Origin: Alphaproteobacteria bacterium
Lineage (GTDB): Bacteria; Pseudomonadota; Alphaproteobacteria; JACZXZ01
Direction: 5' to 3'
Assembly: GCA_035625915.1 (NCBI GenBank)
Contig: DASPOR010000205.1
Span: 1-55,235 of the forward strand
DNA length: 55,235 bases
Under the pieces are notes generated by a model. That model was not told where the DNA came from. It did not search any database and worked only from the letters and a program-made list of their open reading frames with translations. Positions within the stretch are counted from its first letter, which is position 1. Every line of letters starts with the position of its first letter. The translations under genes were made by a program, and so were the position numbers. This document shows positions 37,423-45,999 of this stretch, in pieces.

Positions 37423-38199
37423 ATGGCCAAAGAAGTCAATCTGAACGCGGACATGGGCGAAGGCTTCGGCGCCTACAAGATCGGGAACGACGATGCCCTT
37501 CTCGACATCATCGGCTCCGCCAGCATTGCCTGCGGCTTCCACGCGGGCGACCCCAACACCATGCACCATCTGGTGACCCAGGCCAAGGCGAAGGGCGTGA
37601 GTGTCGGCGCCCATCCGGGCTTCAACGACCTCTGGGGTTTCGGTCGTCGGCGCATCGACATGTCCGTTCGCGACCTCGAATACATGGTCGCCTACCAAAT
37701 CGGCGCACTCCAGGGCTTGGCCGCCTACGCCGGCACCAAGGTCACGCATCTCAAAGCGCACGGTGCACTCAACAACATGGCCGCGGAGAACCTGGAAATC
37801 TCGCTCGCGATCGGGCGCGCCATCAAGACGGTCGACCCGGCCATCATCTACGTGGCCCTCGCGGGTTCGCAAATGGAGGCGGCTGCCGTTAAACTCGGGC
37901 TTCGCCTCGCGCGCGAGGGGTTCTGCGACCGGCTCTATGACGACGACGGCAATCTTACCTCGCGGAAGATCGCGGGTGCGGTGCTGCACGACGCAGAAGA
38001 AATAAAGAATCGGGTCGTTCAAATGGTGCTCAACGACGAAATCGTGTCGCGCAACGGCAAACGCCTGCCGCGCAAAATCGACACACTCTGCGTGCACGGG
38101 GACGAGCCGAGTGCGGTCGAGGCGGCGCGCGCCGTGCGCAAGGGCCTCGAGGCCGCGGGCGTGCGGGTCATTCCGCTCACGGAGATGAGACTTACTTAG
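37423..38199 (+). CDS. pxpA: 5-oxoprolinase subunit PxpA (LamB/YcsF family)
   Basis: 258 residues from ATG 37423 (AGGAAGGA upstream). The family marks are VNLNADMGEGFGAYKIG, the metal-binding IACGFHAGDP, VSVGAHPGFNDLWGFGRR and the C-terminal IDTLCVHGDEPSAVEAA. This is the hydrolytic subunit of the oxoprolinase complex (lactam ring opening). The gene ends in the TAG that starts the second REP-like repeat. It is followed by the F420 genes on the same strand, so it may share their transcript. Confidence 0.9.
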   Translation: MAKEVNLNADMGEGFGAYKIGNDDALLDIIGSASIACGFHAGDPNTMHHLVTQAKAKGVSVGAHPGFNDLWGFGRRRIDMSVRDLEYMVAYQIGALQGLAAYAGTKVTHLKAHGALNNMAAENLEISLAIGRAIKTVDPAIIYVALAGSQMEAAAVKLGLRLAREGFCDRLYDDDGNLTSRKIAGAVLHDAEEIKNRVVQMVLNDEIVSRNGKRLPRKIDTLCVHGDEPSAVEAARAVRKGLEAAGVRVIPLTEMRLT

Positions 38200-38227
38200 T
38201 GTGGCGAATCCGAAATCTGCCACACTA
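38197..38227. repeat. REP-like palindromic repeat, copy 2
   Basis: TAGTGTGGC (38197-38205) and GCCACACTA (38219-38227) form a perfect 9-bp stem around a 13-nt loop, GAATCCGAAATCT. It includes the pxpA stop codon as its first triplet, as copy 1 does for the monooxygenase gene. It may act as a terminator-like or mRNA-stabilising hairpin. Confidence 0.75.
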
Positions 38228-38298
38228 GGGTTGACCTCCGCCGCTCGGGCGGCGTGCCGTCGCCTTCATAAGGGATGCGCGGGAAAGGAGGCGGCACG

Positions 38299-38976
38299 AT
38301 GAATGGAAAACGTCCGATTTTGTCGATCATCGGCGGTACGGGGACGCTCGGCACCGGGCTTGCGATGCGCTGGAGTGCAGCCGGATATCCGGTGATCCTG
38401 GGCTCCCGTTCCGCCGAGAAGGCGGATGCGGCGGCAAAGGCGATTCGCGTGAGCCCAGGTACGGCTTCCGTCCGCGGCATGGACAATGTCTCGGCGGCGA
38501 AGGCGGGCGAAATCGTCGTCGTCACCGTCCCTTATGCAAATCATGAGACGATCTTGCGGGAAATCCGCGATGCGGTCGCGGGAAAGATCGTGGTCGATGC
38601 CACGGTTCCCCTCGTTCCGCCCAAAGTCGCGACGGTTCAGCTTCCGCCAGAAGGATCGGCCGCGCGCGCTGCACAAGCCTTGCTCGGTGACGGTGTCCAT
38701 GTCGTCGCGGCCTTCCAGAACGTGGCGGGACACAAACTTCAGTCGCCGCAGAGCATCGATTGCGATGTGCTGGTTTGTTCCAACGATCGCGCTGCCCGCG
38801 AATCGGTCATCGCCCTTGCCGGTGCGGCCGGCCTCCGCGGCATCGACGCGGGACCGCTTGCGAACGCGGTCGCGGCCGAAGCACTCACCTCGATCCTTAT
38901 CGGAATCAATCGGCGCTACAAGGTCGACGGTGCTGGCATTCGGATAACCGGCGACCTCGTCGCCTCGGCGGGCTAG
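38299..38976 (+). CDS. npdG: NADPH-dependent F420 reductase
   Basis: 225 residues from ATG 38299, after GGAGGCGG. The Rossmann motif IIGGTGTLGTGLAMRW and ILGSRSAEKA, then VVVTVPYANHETIL and DATVPLVPP, match the F420:NADPH oxidoreductase family (Fno/NpdG), which transfers hydride between NADPH and F420. In proteobacterial and actinobacterial F420 systems this enzyme supplies F420H2. It lies directly upstream of cofE, and its presence in the biosynthetic cluster strengthens the assignment. Confidence 0.88.
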   Translation: MNGKRPILSIIGGTGTLGTGLAMRWSAAGYPVILGSRSAEKADAAAKAIRVSPGTASVRGMDNVSAAKAGEIVVVTVPYANHETILREIRDAVAGKIVVDATVPLVPPKVATVQLPPEGSAARAAQALLGDGVHVVAAFQNVAGHKLQSPQSIDCDVLVCSNDRAARESVIALAGAAGLRGIDAGPLANAVAAEALTSILIGINRRYKVDGAGIRITGDLVASAG

Positions 38977-39087
38977 ATCATGACCGGCTCGGCTCGAATC
39001 CTATCCTGCAGCCGGCCGAGTGTTTGCACGCCGTGGGTTGGGGCGATCGAGCCCTATCCGGTCCAACGCTAGCGGCCGCACGTCTCG

Positions 39088-39861
39088 ATGGCCACGAGCA
39101 CGGTCACCCTCTCTGCACTCTCGGACATTCCGCTCGTTGAGCCGGGTGACGATCTCGGCGCCATACTGATTGGGGCGATCGAAGGTGGAGGGTATTGCCT
39201 GCATGATCGGGACGTGTTGGTGATCGCGCAGAAGATCGTATCGAAGGCGGAGAACCGCTATGTCGACCTCGCCGACGTGGCCCCCTCCCCGCGTGCGGTC
39301 GAGCTTGCTTCGGCGGTGAAGAAGGATCCGCGCCTGGTCGAAGTGATTCTCTCGGAGTCGACCGAAGTCGTCCGCCATCGAGGCGAGGTGCTGATCGTCG
39401 CTCATCGGCTCGGCTTCGTCATGGCGAACGCCGGCGTCGATCAATCCAATATCGAGCATCCCGGCGGGAGGGATCGGGTGTTGCTCCTGCCTAAGGACCC
39501 CGACGGGTCCTGTTCTGTGATGAAGAACCGCCTCGATGCGCATTTTGGCGTCGAGATCGGGGTCGTGATCAACGACAGCTTCGGGCGCGCGTGGCGCAAT
39601 GGCGTCGTCGGCGTGGCACTCGGTGCTGCGGGGCTTCCTGCGATCGTCGACATGGTGGGCGAGCCGGATCTTTTCGGACGGCGGATGCGGGTGACGCAAA
39701 TCGCCTTGGCGGACGAGGTCGCGTCGGCGGCCTCGCTCTTGATGGGACAGGCGGCGGAAGGCCGGCCGGCGGTCCTCGTGCGCGGTCTCGATTGGGGCGC
39801 GCGGCGCGCCATCGCGGCGCGCGAGCTCGTTCGACCCAAGGAACTCGATCTTTTTCGTTGA
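39088..39861 (+). CDS. cofE: Coenzyme F420-0:L-glutamate ligase
   Basis: 257 residues. Marks of CofE are VLVIAQKIVSKAENR, the nucleotide-binding NAGVDQSNI, and INDSFGRAWRNGVVGVALGAAG. It adds glutamates to F420-0 through a gamma-linkage using GTP. In actinobacterial FbiB this domain carries a C-terminal nitroreductase; here that half is a separate gene at 33869. Start at ATG 39088. It sits between npdG and cofD on the same strand. Confidence 0.92.
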   Translation: MATSTVTLSALSDIPLVEPGDDLGAILIGAIEGGGYCLHDRDVLVIAQKIVSKAENRYVDLADVAPSPRAVELASAVKKDPRLVEVILSESTEVVRHRGEVLIVAHRLGFVMANAGVDQSNIEHPGGRDRVLLLPKDPDGSCSVMKNRLDAHFGVEIGVVINDSFGRAWRNGVVGVALGAAGLPAIVDMVGEPDLFGRRMRVTQIALADEVASAASLLMGQAAEGRPAVLVRGLDWGARRAIAARELVRPKELDLFR

Positions 39862-39898
39862 ACGGCAACAAGGGGCCTCGATGTCGTGAGTAGTTGTC

Positions 39899-40927
39899 GT
39901 GAATAAAGGGCCGAAAGACGTCTTCCCCGATACGTCCGGCAAGGTGCTTGCACTTTGCGGCGGCGTTGGCGGGGCCAAATTGGCGCTCGGGCTCCATCGC
40001 ATATTGCCGCCGGAAAGCCTCGCGATCGTCGCGAACACCGGGGACGATTTCGAGCATCTCGGCCTTCACGTTTCGCCCGATCTCGATACCGTCCTCTATA
40101 CGCTTGCCGGGTTGAACAATCCCGAGACGGGTTGGGGCCGTGCGAACGAGACCTGGACGTTCATGGAGGCGCTCAGCACACTTGGCGGCGAGTCGTGGTT
40201 CATGCTGGGCGATGGGGATCTTGCAATCCATGTCGAGCGCACACGCAGGCTCCGGGCGGGTGAGACGCTGACGGAGGTAACGCGCGATTTCGCATCTCGC
40301 CTTGGGCTCAACACGGCACTTCTTCCCATGAGCGACGATCCCGTGCGCACGCTCGTCCGCACCGACGAAGGGGTACTGGAATTCCAGCGCTACTTCGTCC
40401 AACTGCGCTGCGCACCCATTGCGCGAGGCTTCATCTACGAGGGTGCTGCCCAGGCAGCACCCAATCCTGCCTTGATGGCGATGCTCGGCGCACCCGATCT
40501 TGCGATGGTGGTGATCTGCCCCTCGAATCCCTATTTGAGCGTCGATCCGATCCTGGCCCTGCCGGGCGTTCGCGATGCGCTCGCCACTTGTGCGGCACCC
40601 GTCGTCGCAGTGTCGCCGATCGTCGCCGGGCAGGCGGTGAAGGGGCCGGCCGCCAAGATCATGGCCGAACTCGGCGTGCCGCGAACGCAATCCGCCATCG
40701 CCCGGCATTATGAGGGCTTGATCGACGGCCTCGTGGTCGACGAGACCGATGTGGCGGAAAGTCGCGATCTGGCGCTCCCCGTCGAGGTGACGCATACTCT
40801 CATGAAATCTCTCGATGACCGCATGGCGTTGGCGCAGCACCTCATCTCGTTTGCCGCACGGCTCAGGAATTCCGGCAACAGAAGGCGACCCACAGGGCGC
40901 CAGCGCGCGGGAAGAGGTGGCGCATGA
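39899..40927 (+). CDS. cofD: 2-phospho-L-lactate (or phosphoenolpyruvate) transferase CofD/FbiA
   Basis: 342 residues. The N-terminal CGGVGGAKLALGLHRIL binding loop, IVANTGDDFEHLGLHVSPDLDT and LGDGDLAIHVERT are diagnostic. It transfers the phosphoester moiety from the CofC product to Fo, making (dehydro)F420-0. The start is GTG 39899. The stop TGA overlaps the cofC ATG (ATGA), so cofD and cofC are coupled. The presence of an FbiB-C-type reductase suggests the phosphoenolpyruvate route used by mycobacteria. Confidence 0.93.
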   Translation: MNKGPKDVFPDTSGKVLALCGGVGGAKLALGLHRILPPESLAIVANTGDDFEHLGLHVSPDLDTVLYTLAGLNNPETGWGRANETWTFMEALSTLGGESWFMLGDGDLAIHVERTRRLRAGETLTEVTRDFASRLGLNTALLPMSDDPVRTLVRTDEGVLEFQRYFVQLRCAPIARGFIYEGAAQAAPNPALMAMLGAPDLAMVVICPSNPYLSVDPILALPGVRDALATCAAPVVAVSPIVAGQAVKGPAAKIMAELGVPRTQSAIARHYEGLIDGLVVDETDVAESRDLALPVEVTHTLMKSLDDRMALAQHLISFAARLRNSGNRRRPTGRQRAGRGGA

Positions 40928-41655
40928 GCGTTCCCGGCATTTGGGCCGTGGTTCCGGCCAAGGATCTGGCGCAGGCAAAGCGGCGGCTCGCCGGTGTGTT
41001 GAGTGCCGCAGAGCGCCAAGGCTTCGCACGCGCCATGTTCGAGGACGTGCTCGACGCACTCGTTCGCGCGCCGAACCTCGCGGGCGGCCTCGTCGTGACG
41101 CGCGATGCAGCGCTTGCGGCCCTGGCGCGTGGCTACGGGCTGCGAGTCATCGCGGATTTGCGACATGAGGGACCGAACGGGGCGATCGCACTTGCGGCGA
41201 AGACGCTCGCGGCCCAAGGGGCCGCGGGTATGATTGCGATCCCCGCCGACGTGCCGCTCGTGAGTGCGGAGGATATCGCCAGTATCCTCGCCGGCATTTC
41301 GAAAGGGCCGTCGGTGACACTCGCACCCGCATTCGCGGACATGGGTACGAATGGAATTGCACTCGCACCACCCGATGCAATTCCACCCTGCTTCGGTCCG
41401 CAAAGCTTCTTTCGCCATCAGGAAGTAGCGTTGAAACGTGGCATCGAGCCGCATGTTCTGCGGCTCCCCAACCTCGGGCTCGATGTCGACCGGCCTGGAG
41501 ACCTCGCGCGATTCATCGCTCGGCCGTCGGCGACACGGAGCTATCGCTGCCTGGAGGCAAGCGGGGCGCTCGCGCGCTTGCGCCACGCGCTATCGATGTC
41601 GCCTGACGAAAACGCCAGTCGCGGCGCGCTCCAGCCGCGCGAAGGGAACGGTTAG
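40924..41655 (+). CDS. cofC: 2-phospho-L-lactate / phosphoenolpyruvate guanylyltransferase CofC/FbiD
   Basis: 243 residues with a nucleotidyltransferase fold. VVPAKDLAQAKRRLAGVLS is the nucleotide-binding start; MIAIPADVPLVSAEDI contains the metal-binding Asp; DMGTNGIALAPP and LPNLGLDVDRPGDL are the family's C-terminal marks. It activates phosphoenolpyruvate or phospholactate with GTP for CofD. It is coupled to cofD and stops one base before the fbiC start. Confidence 0.9.
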   Translation: MSVPGIWAVVPAKDLAQAKRRLAGVLSAAERQGFARAMFEDVLDALVRAPNLAGGLVVTRDAALAALARGYGLRVIADLRHEGPNGAIALAAKTLAAQGAAGMIAIPADVPLVSAEDIASILAGISKGPSVTLAPAFADMGTNGIALAPPDAIPPCFGPQSFFRHQEVALKRGIEPHVLRLPNLGLDVDRPGDLARFIARPSATRSYRCLEASGALARLRHALSMSPDENASRGALQPREGNG

Positions 41656-41656
41656 A

Positions 41657-44095
41657 ATGTCAGAGCCAGTGCCGAGCCTCCTTCGGAAGGCAATGGACGG
41701 CGGCCGATTGAGCGAGGCGGAGTCGCTCTCGCTTGCGGGGTGTGAGGACCTTTCGGCCCTAATGCGCGCCGCGGCAGCCCTTCGCGACGCCGGCCACGGC
41801 CGAAACGTCAGTTACTCCCGCAAGGTATTCATTCCCCTCACCCAGCTCTGTCGCGACGTTTGCCACTATTGCACGTTTGCGCATCCGCCGCGCCGGGGGG
41901 AACGTGCCTACATGACGCAGAAGGAAGTGCTCGCCGTCGCAAGGGCCGGTGCGACCGCCGGGTGCAAGGAAGCGCTCTTCACCCTCGGCGACAAGCCGGA
42001 ACTTCGCTACGCCATCGCACGCGAGGAACTCGAGGCACTCGGCCATCCCAGCACGATTGCCTACCTCACCGCCACGGCGAAGCTCGTCTTCGAGGAAACC
42101 GGGCTTCTGCCCCACGTCAATCCAGGGGTCCTTACCGCCGACGACATCGTGGCCCTTCGGGCCGTCTCGGTGTCCCAGGGCCTCATGCTGGAAAGCAGCG
42201 CTGAACGCCTTAGCGCGCGAGGCGGGCCGCATTTCGGCTCGCCCGACAAGCATCCCGCCTTGAGGCTGGAGACGATCCGCCTCGCCGGCGAATATGCCGT
42301 ACCCTTTACATCGGGACTCCTGATCGGCATCGGCGAGACGCGCCGGGAGCGCATTGAATCCCTTTTGGCGTTGCGCGCCGCCCACGAACGCCACGGCCAT
42401 ATTCAAGAAGTGATCGTCCAGAACTTCCGCGCCAAGCCCGACACGATCATGGCCGATGCCGAAGATGCGAGCCTCGACGAGCATCTTTGGACGATCGCGA
42501 TCGCCCGCCTCGTGCTTGGAGCGGCCATGAACATCCAGGCCCCACCCAATTTGAGGCCAGGCGCGCTCGAACCGCTGATTGCCGCAGGCATCAACGACTG
42601 GGGTGGGGTCTCGCCGGTAACGCCCGATCACGTCAATCCCGAGGCGCCCTGGCCGCATCTCGAGGCACTCGAGCGCGCGACGAACGAGGCGGGCAAGGAG
42701 CTCGTCGAGCGGCTTGCGATTTATCCGGACTATGCGCGAGCGCCGCAGCACTGGGTCGATCAAGGGCTCGCGGCTTCCGTCTTGCGCAACATCGACGGCG
42801 AGGGGTTCGCGCGCGTGGGGCCTTGGTCGCCGGGTGCGGACGAGCGTGTTCCCGAAAAAGACATGGCGCTCATCGCAGCGTCCAAGCCTGCGACGATCGA
42901 GCACGGCCTCATGAGGACACTGGCCCAGGCGGAGCGCGGCGAGGCGCTTTCAGAGCAAGAGATAACGCGCCTTTTCAGGGTGCGCGGTGCCGAATTCGGT
43001 GCGGTCTGCGCTGCCGCCGACGAGCTTCGTGCGAACGTCAATGGCGATCGCGTAAGCTACGTCGTCAATCGGAACATCAACTACACGAACGTCTGTTATT
43101 TCCGCTGTCAATTCTGCGCCTTCTCGAAGGGCAAGCTGAGCGAGAACCTGCGCGGCCGGCCGTATGACCTCGCACTCGAGGAGATCGAGCGGCGCACGCG
43201 CGAGGCATGGGCGCGCGGGGCGAGCGAGGTCTGCATGCAGGGCGGCATTCATCCCGAATACACGGGTGCGACCTATCTCGATATTTGCCGCGCGGTCAAA
43301 AGGGCGGCCCCGGATATCCACGTGCACGCCTTCACCGCCCTCGAGGTCTGGCAGGGCGCCCGCACGCTCGGCATGACCGTCTCCGATTTTCTTGCCGAGC
43401 TTAGCGATGCGGGGCTCGACACCCTGCCCGGTACGGCCGCCGAGATCCTCGACGACGAAGTACGAAGGACGATCTGCCCCGACAAGATCGATACCGCCCA
43501 ATGGCTGGAAGTCATGGAAGCCGCCCACGGCATCGGTCTGCGCAGCACGGCGACCGTCATGTTCGGCCATGTCGAGCGCTACGAGCATTGGGCGCGGCAT
43601 CTCCTCAGGGTGCGCGAGCTTCAGGCACGCACGGGCGGATTCACCGAGTTCGTACCCCTGCCGTTCGTGCACATGGAAGCGCCGATCTATCTCAAAGGGC
43701 GCGCGCGGCGGGGGCCGAGCTTCCGCGAGGCCGTGCTGATGCATGCCGTGGCCAGGCTCGCCCTAAATCCCCATGTGCCGAACATTCAGGCGTCCTGGGT
43801 CAAGATGGGGCCGCGCGGGGTGGAGGCGTGCCTCAAAGCCGGCGCCAACGATCTCGGCGGCACTCTCATGAACGAAACGATCACCCGTGCGGCAGGTGCG
43901 GTGCACGGCCAGGAAATGTCGCCCGCGTCCATGGAAGCGGCGATCCTGCGGCTCGGCCGTGTGCCTGTCCAGCGCACGACCCTCTATGGGAAGGCGACGG
44001 CAGAGCGTCGGTGCACATCCTTTGCCGCGGCCCCGCTCGCGGAAATCGTCAACACCCCGGCACGGCGCTACGACCGCGTTCAACCGACGGGATAA
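41657..44095 (+). CDS. fbiC: 7,8-didemethyl-8-hydroxy-5-deazariboflavin (Fo) synthase, fused CofG-CofH
   Basis: An 812-residue double radical-SAM enzyme that makes the deazaflavin chromophore Fo from tyrosine and a flavin precursor. The N-terminal CofG-like half has C65-RDV-C69-HY-C72. The C-terminal CofH-like half has C480-YFR-C484-QF-C487 and ends with LPFVHMEAPIYLKGRARRG and an NDLGGTLMNETITRAAGA segment. Fusion of the two halves is the bacterial form; archaea have two proteins. ATG 41657 follows GAAGGGA and lies one base after the cofC stop. It is the last gene of the rightward F420 run. Confidence 0.94.
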   Translation: MSEPVPSLLRKAMDGGRLSEAESLSLAGCEDLSALMRAAAALRDAGHGRNVSYSRKVFIPLTQLCRDVCHYCTFAHPPRRGERAYMTQKEVLAVARAGATAGCKEALFTLGDKPELRYAIAREELEALGHPSTIAYLTATAKLVFEETGLLPHVNPGVLTADDIVALRAVSVSQGLMLESSAERLSARGGPHFGSPDKHPALRLETIRLAGEYAVPFTSGLLIGIGETRRERIESLLALRAAHERHGHIQEVIVQNFRAKPDTIMADAEDASLDEHLWTIAIARLVLGAAMNIQAPPNLRPGALEPLIAAGINDWGGVSPVTPDHVNPEAPWPHLEALERATNEAGKELVERLAIYPDYARAPQHWVDQGLAASVLRNIDGEGFARVGPWSPGADERVPEKDMALIAASKPATIEHGLMRTLAQAERGEALSEQEITRLFRVRGAEFGAVCAAADELRANVNGDRVSYVVNRNINYTNVCYFRCQFCAFSKGKLSENLRGRPYDLALEEIERRTREAWARGASEVCMQGGIHPEYTGATYLDICRAVKRAAPDIHVHAFTALEVWQGARTLGMTVSDFLAELSDAGLDTLPGTAAEILDDEVRRTICPDKIDTAQWLEVMEAAHGIGLRSTATVMFGHVERYEHWARHLLRVRELQARTGGFTEFVPLPFVHMEAPIYLKGRARRGPSFREAVLMHAVARLALNPHVPNIQASWVKMGPRGVEACLKAGANDLGGTLMNETITRAAGAVHGQEMSPASMEAAILRLGRVPVQRTTLYGKATAERRCTSFAAAPLAEIVNTPARRYDRVQPTG

Positions 44096-44192
44096 ACCTT
44101 CACCTTCGACCGCCCGCAGTACCTCGCACGCATACGCTCGGACTATCGCGTGGCCGAAAAAGGCGGCCGGTTGAGTCGGTGGCGGCCGCACG

Positions 44193-45146
44193 TCATCGCT
44201 TGAGGCGCGGAATGATTTCCTTGGCGATGATCTCGACCTGGTCCGAGCGATACTGGTAGGGCACGAAGATGAGCTTCTGCACGCCCACCTTGAGATGGGC
44301 CTGGAGCTGCGCCACGCATTCGTCGACCGTCCCCATGATTGCGGAGTCCTTGGTCGACTCGCTCCACGCCGCATAGTCCCACTCCTTCGAGAGCCATTCG
44401 TTCATCGGCCCTTCGACCGCACTGCGGGACTTGCCGACCATGATCGGCAGTTGGTTGCCATTGAGAAGAGTTCCCGGGTCCTTCCCGGCGTCGGCTGCAA
44501 AAGCGCAAACCTTGCTCCACGACTTGGTGAAGCTCTCCGGCGTGTAGAAATAGGTCAACCAGCCATCGCCCGTCACACCCGCACGCTTCAGGACCCGATC
44601 GACATAACCGCCGATGAGGATCGGCGGGCGAGGGCGCTGATAGGGCTTCGGGAACATCACCGCACCACGCATGTGATAGGGCGGGTAATCGCCGACCACG
44701 AGGTCCTCCGTCCAGAGGCGCGTCATGATCTCGAGGTTTTCGTCCATGATCTTGCCGCGCTTCTCGAAGGGAACGCCGATCGAATCGAATTCGCGCTTGT
44801 ACCAGCCGGACGCCATGCCGAGCAGAAGTCGTCCGCGCGAAAGCTGGTCCATGCTCGAGAGCTGCTTGGCGAGCACGAGCGGGTTGCGCAGCGGCAGCAC
44901 GAGTATCCCAGTGCCGAGCTTGATTCTTTTCGTGCGCGCCGCGACCGCGGTGAGAAGCGAAAGCGAATCGATGATCGGAAAATGCGGGTCGACGCCAAGC
45001 AGGATGTGATCCCAGACCCAGAGTGAGTCGAAGCCAAGTTCCTCCATCCGCACCCCGTAGTCGACGAGTTCCTGTGCGTCGGGCAGTTGGGGGAACGCGG
45101 TGAAGTTCCGCATCGCGATTCCAAATGTGTTCGAAAGTCCGGCCAT
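44193..45146 (-). CDS. LLM-class (luciferase-like) F420-dependent oxidoreductase
   Basis: 317 residues from ATG 45146 (AGGAAAA upstream); longer readings lack a ribosome-binding site. The TIM-barrel marks are ELGFDSLWVWDHILLG, RIKLGTGILVLPLRNPLVLAK, then SGWYKREFDSIGVPFEKRG and PPILIGG. This form belongs to the group of luciferase-like proteins that use F420 rather than FMN. It is convergent with fbiC (97 bp apart) and lies at the end of the leftward PLP enzyme-CoA transferase run. Substrate unknown; it is a prime candidate for the F420-dependent catabolic step. Confidence 0.85.
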   Translation of the reverse strand: MAGLSNTFGIAMRNFTAFPQLPDAQELVDYGVRMEELGFDSLWVWDHILLGVDPHFPIIDSLSLLTAVAARTKRIKLGTGILVLPLRNPLVLAKQLSSMDQLSRGRLLLGMASGWYKREFDSIGVPFEKRGKIMDENLEIMTRLWTEDLVVGDYPPYHMRGAVMFPKPYQRPRPPILIGGYVDRVLKRAGVTGDGWLTYFYTPESFTKSWSKVCAFAADAGKDPGTLLNGNQLPIMVGKSRSAVEGPMNEWLSKEWDYAAWSESTKDSAIMGTVDECVAQLQAHLKVGVQKLIFVPYQYRSDQVEIIAKEIIPRLKR

Positions 45147-45207
45147 GGTTTTTTCCTGCTGAGGGTCGAAGTCGAGATGCGGTGCCGATTGCGGCGGCGG
45201 TCGGGGT

Positions 45208-45999
45208 TCAGGCAATATAGAGCTTGTCGGGATCGAGATTGCGCAGCACGGCAAGCTCCCGATCGCTCGGCGCCTCGGTGACGGTGAGATTGCGGCTCAC
45301 GAGAAGGTCGAAGCCCGTGTTGTCCCGAACCTCTTCCACACTCGCGCCGGGGTGCAGTGCGAGCACCTCCATGCACTTGGTCTTGTCGTCGAAACCCATC
45401 ACGGCCAAGTCGGTGACGACACGGTACATGCCGCCGGCGAGGAGGCCGGACTGGCGCCGGCTGGCACCACCGCGGATAAATCCGGGGCTCGTGATGAAAT
45501 CGACTTTCTCGACGAAGCGGCGCTTCTCGTGCTTCATCGCCACGATCATCTGGGTCAGGCTGGAGATGTCATTGCCCCCGCCCGTGCCGGGCAGCCTTGT
45601 CGTCGGATTTTCCGCGTCACCAATGAAGGAGCTGTTGAGGTTGCCGTGCCGGTCGATCTGAGCACCGCCCATGAAGCCGATATCGACGTAGCCGCGCTGG
45701 AGGAGGAGGAGCACATCGGTGCTGCTCAGCACCATGTTGGCGCGGCGCGTGCATCGCTGCTCATTGGTCGAGGGTGGGAGCTGTCCCGGCTCGACGAAGG
45801 CGCCGATGGTGCCGCCCTCGAAGAGGATCGTGAGCCCCGGCCCATGAAGGCGCTGGGCGAGCGTTGCCGCGAGGAGCGGAATGCCGACACCCGCGAAGAC
45901 GACCTGTCCGTCCTTGAGCAAGCGGCCCGCCATCACCGCAAGAAGCTCGCTTGCCGTGTAGTCGCACGCCTTCGGTATGGTCATGGTTTCAATCGTCAT
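45208..45999 (-). CDS. CoA-transferase-family protein, beta subunit (IpdB/CatJ-like)
   Basis: 263 residues; ATG 45999 is chosen because GGAGGCG lies 7 nt upstream, giving an 11-base overlap with the alpha subunit (ATG 45984 is possible). GVGIPLLAATLAQRLHGPGL, ILFEGGTIGAFV and RGYVDIGFMGGAQIDRHGNLN are typical of the beta subunit of 3-oxoacid CoA transferases and of IpdAB, a ring-opening hydrolase of steroid degradation. I cannot separate the two roles by eye. It is coupled to the alpha subunit. Confidence 0.83.
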   Translation of the reverse strand: MTIETMTIPKACDYTASELLAVMAGRLLKDGQVVFAGVGIPLLAATLAQRLHGPGLTILFEGGTIGAFVEPGQLPPSTNEQRCTRRANMVLSSTDVLLLLQRGYVDIGFMGGAQIDRHGNLNSSFIGDAENPTTRLPGTGGGNDISSLTQMIVAMKHEKRRFVEKVDFITSPGFIRGGASRRQSGLLAGGMYRVVTDLAVMGFDDKTKCMEVLALHPGASVEEVRDNTGFDLLVSRNLTVTEAPSDRELAVLRNLDPDKLYIA

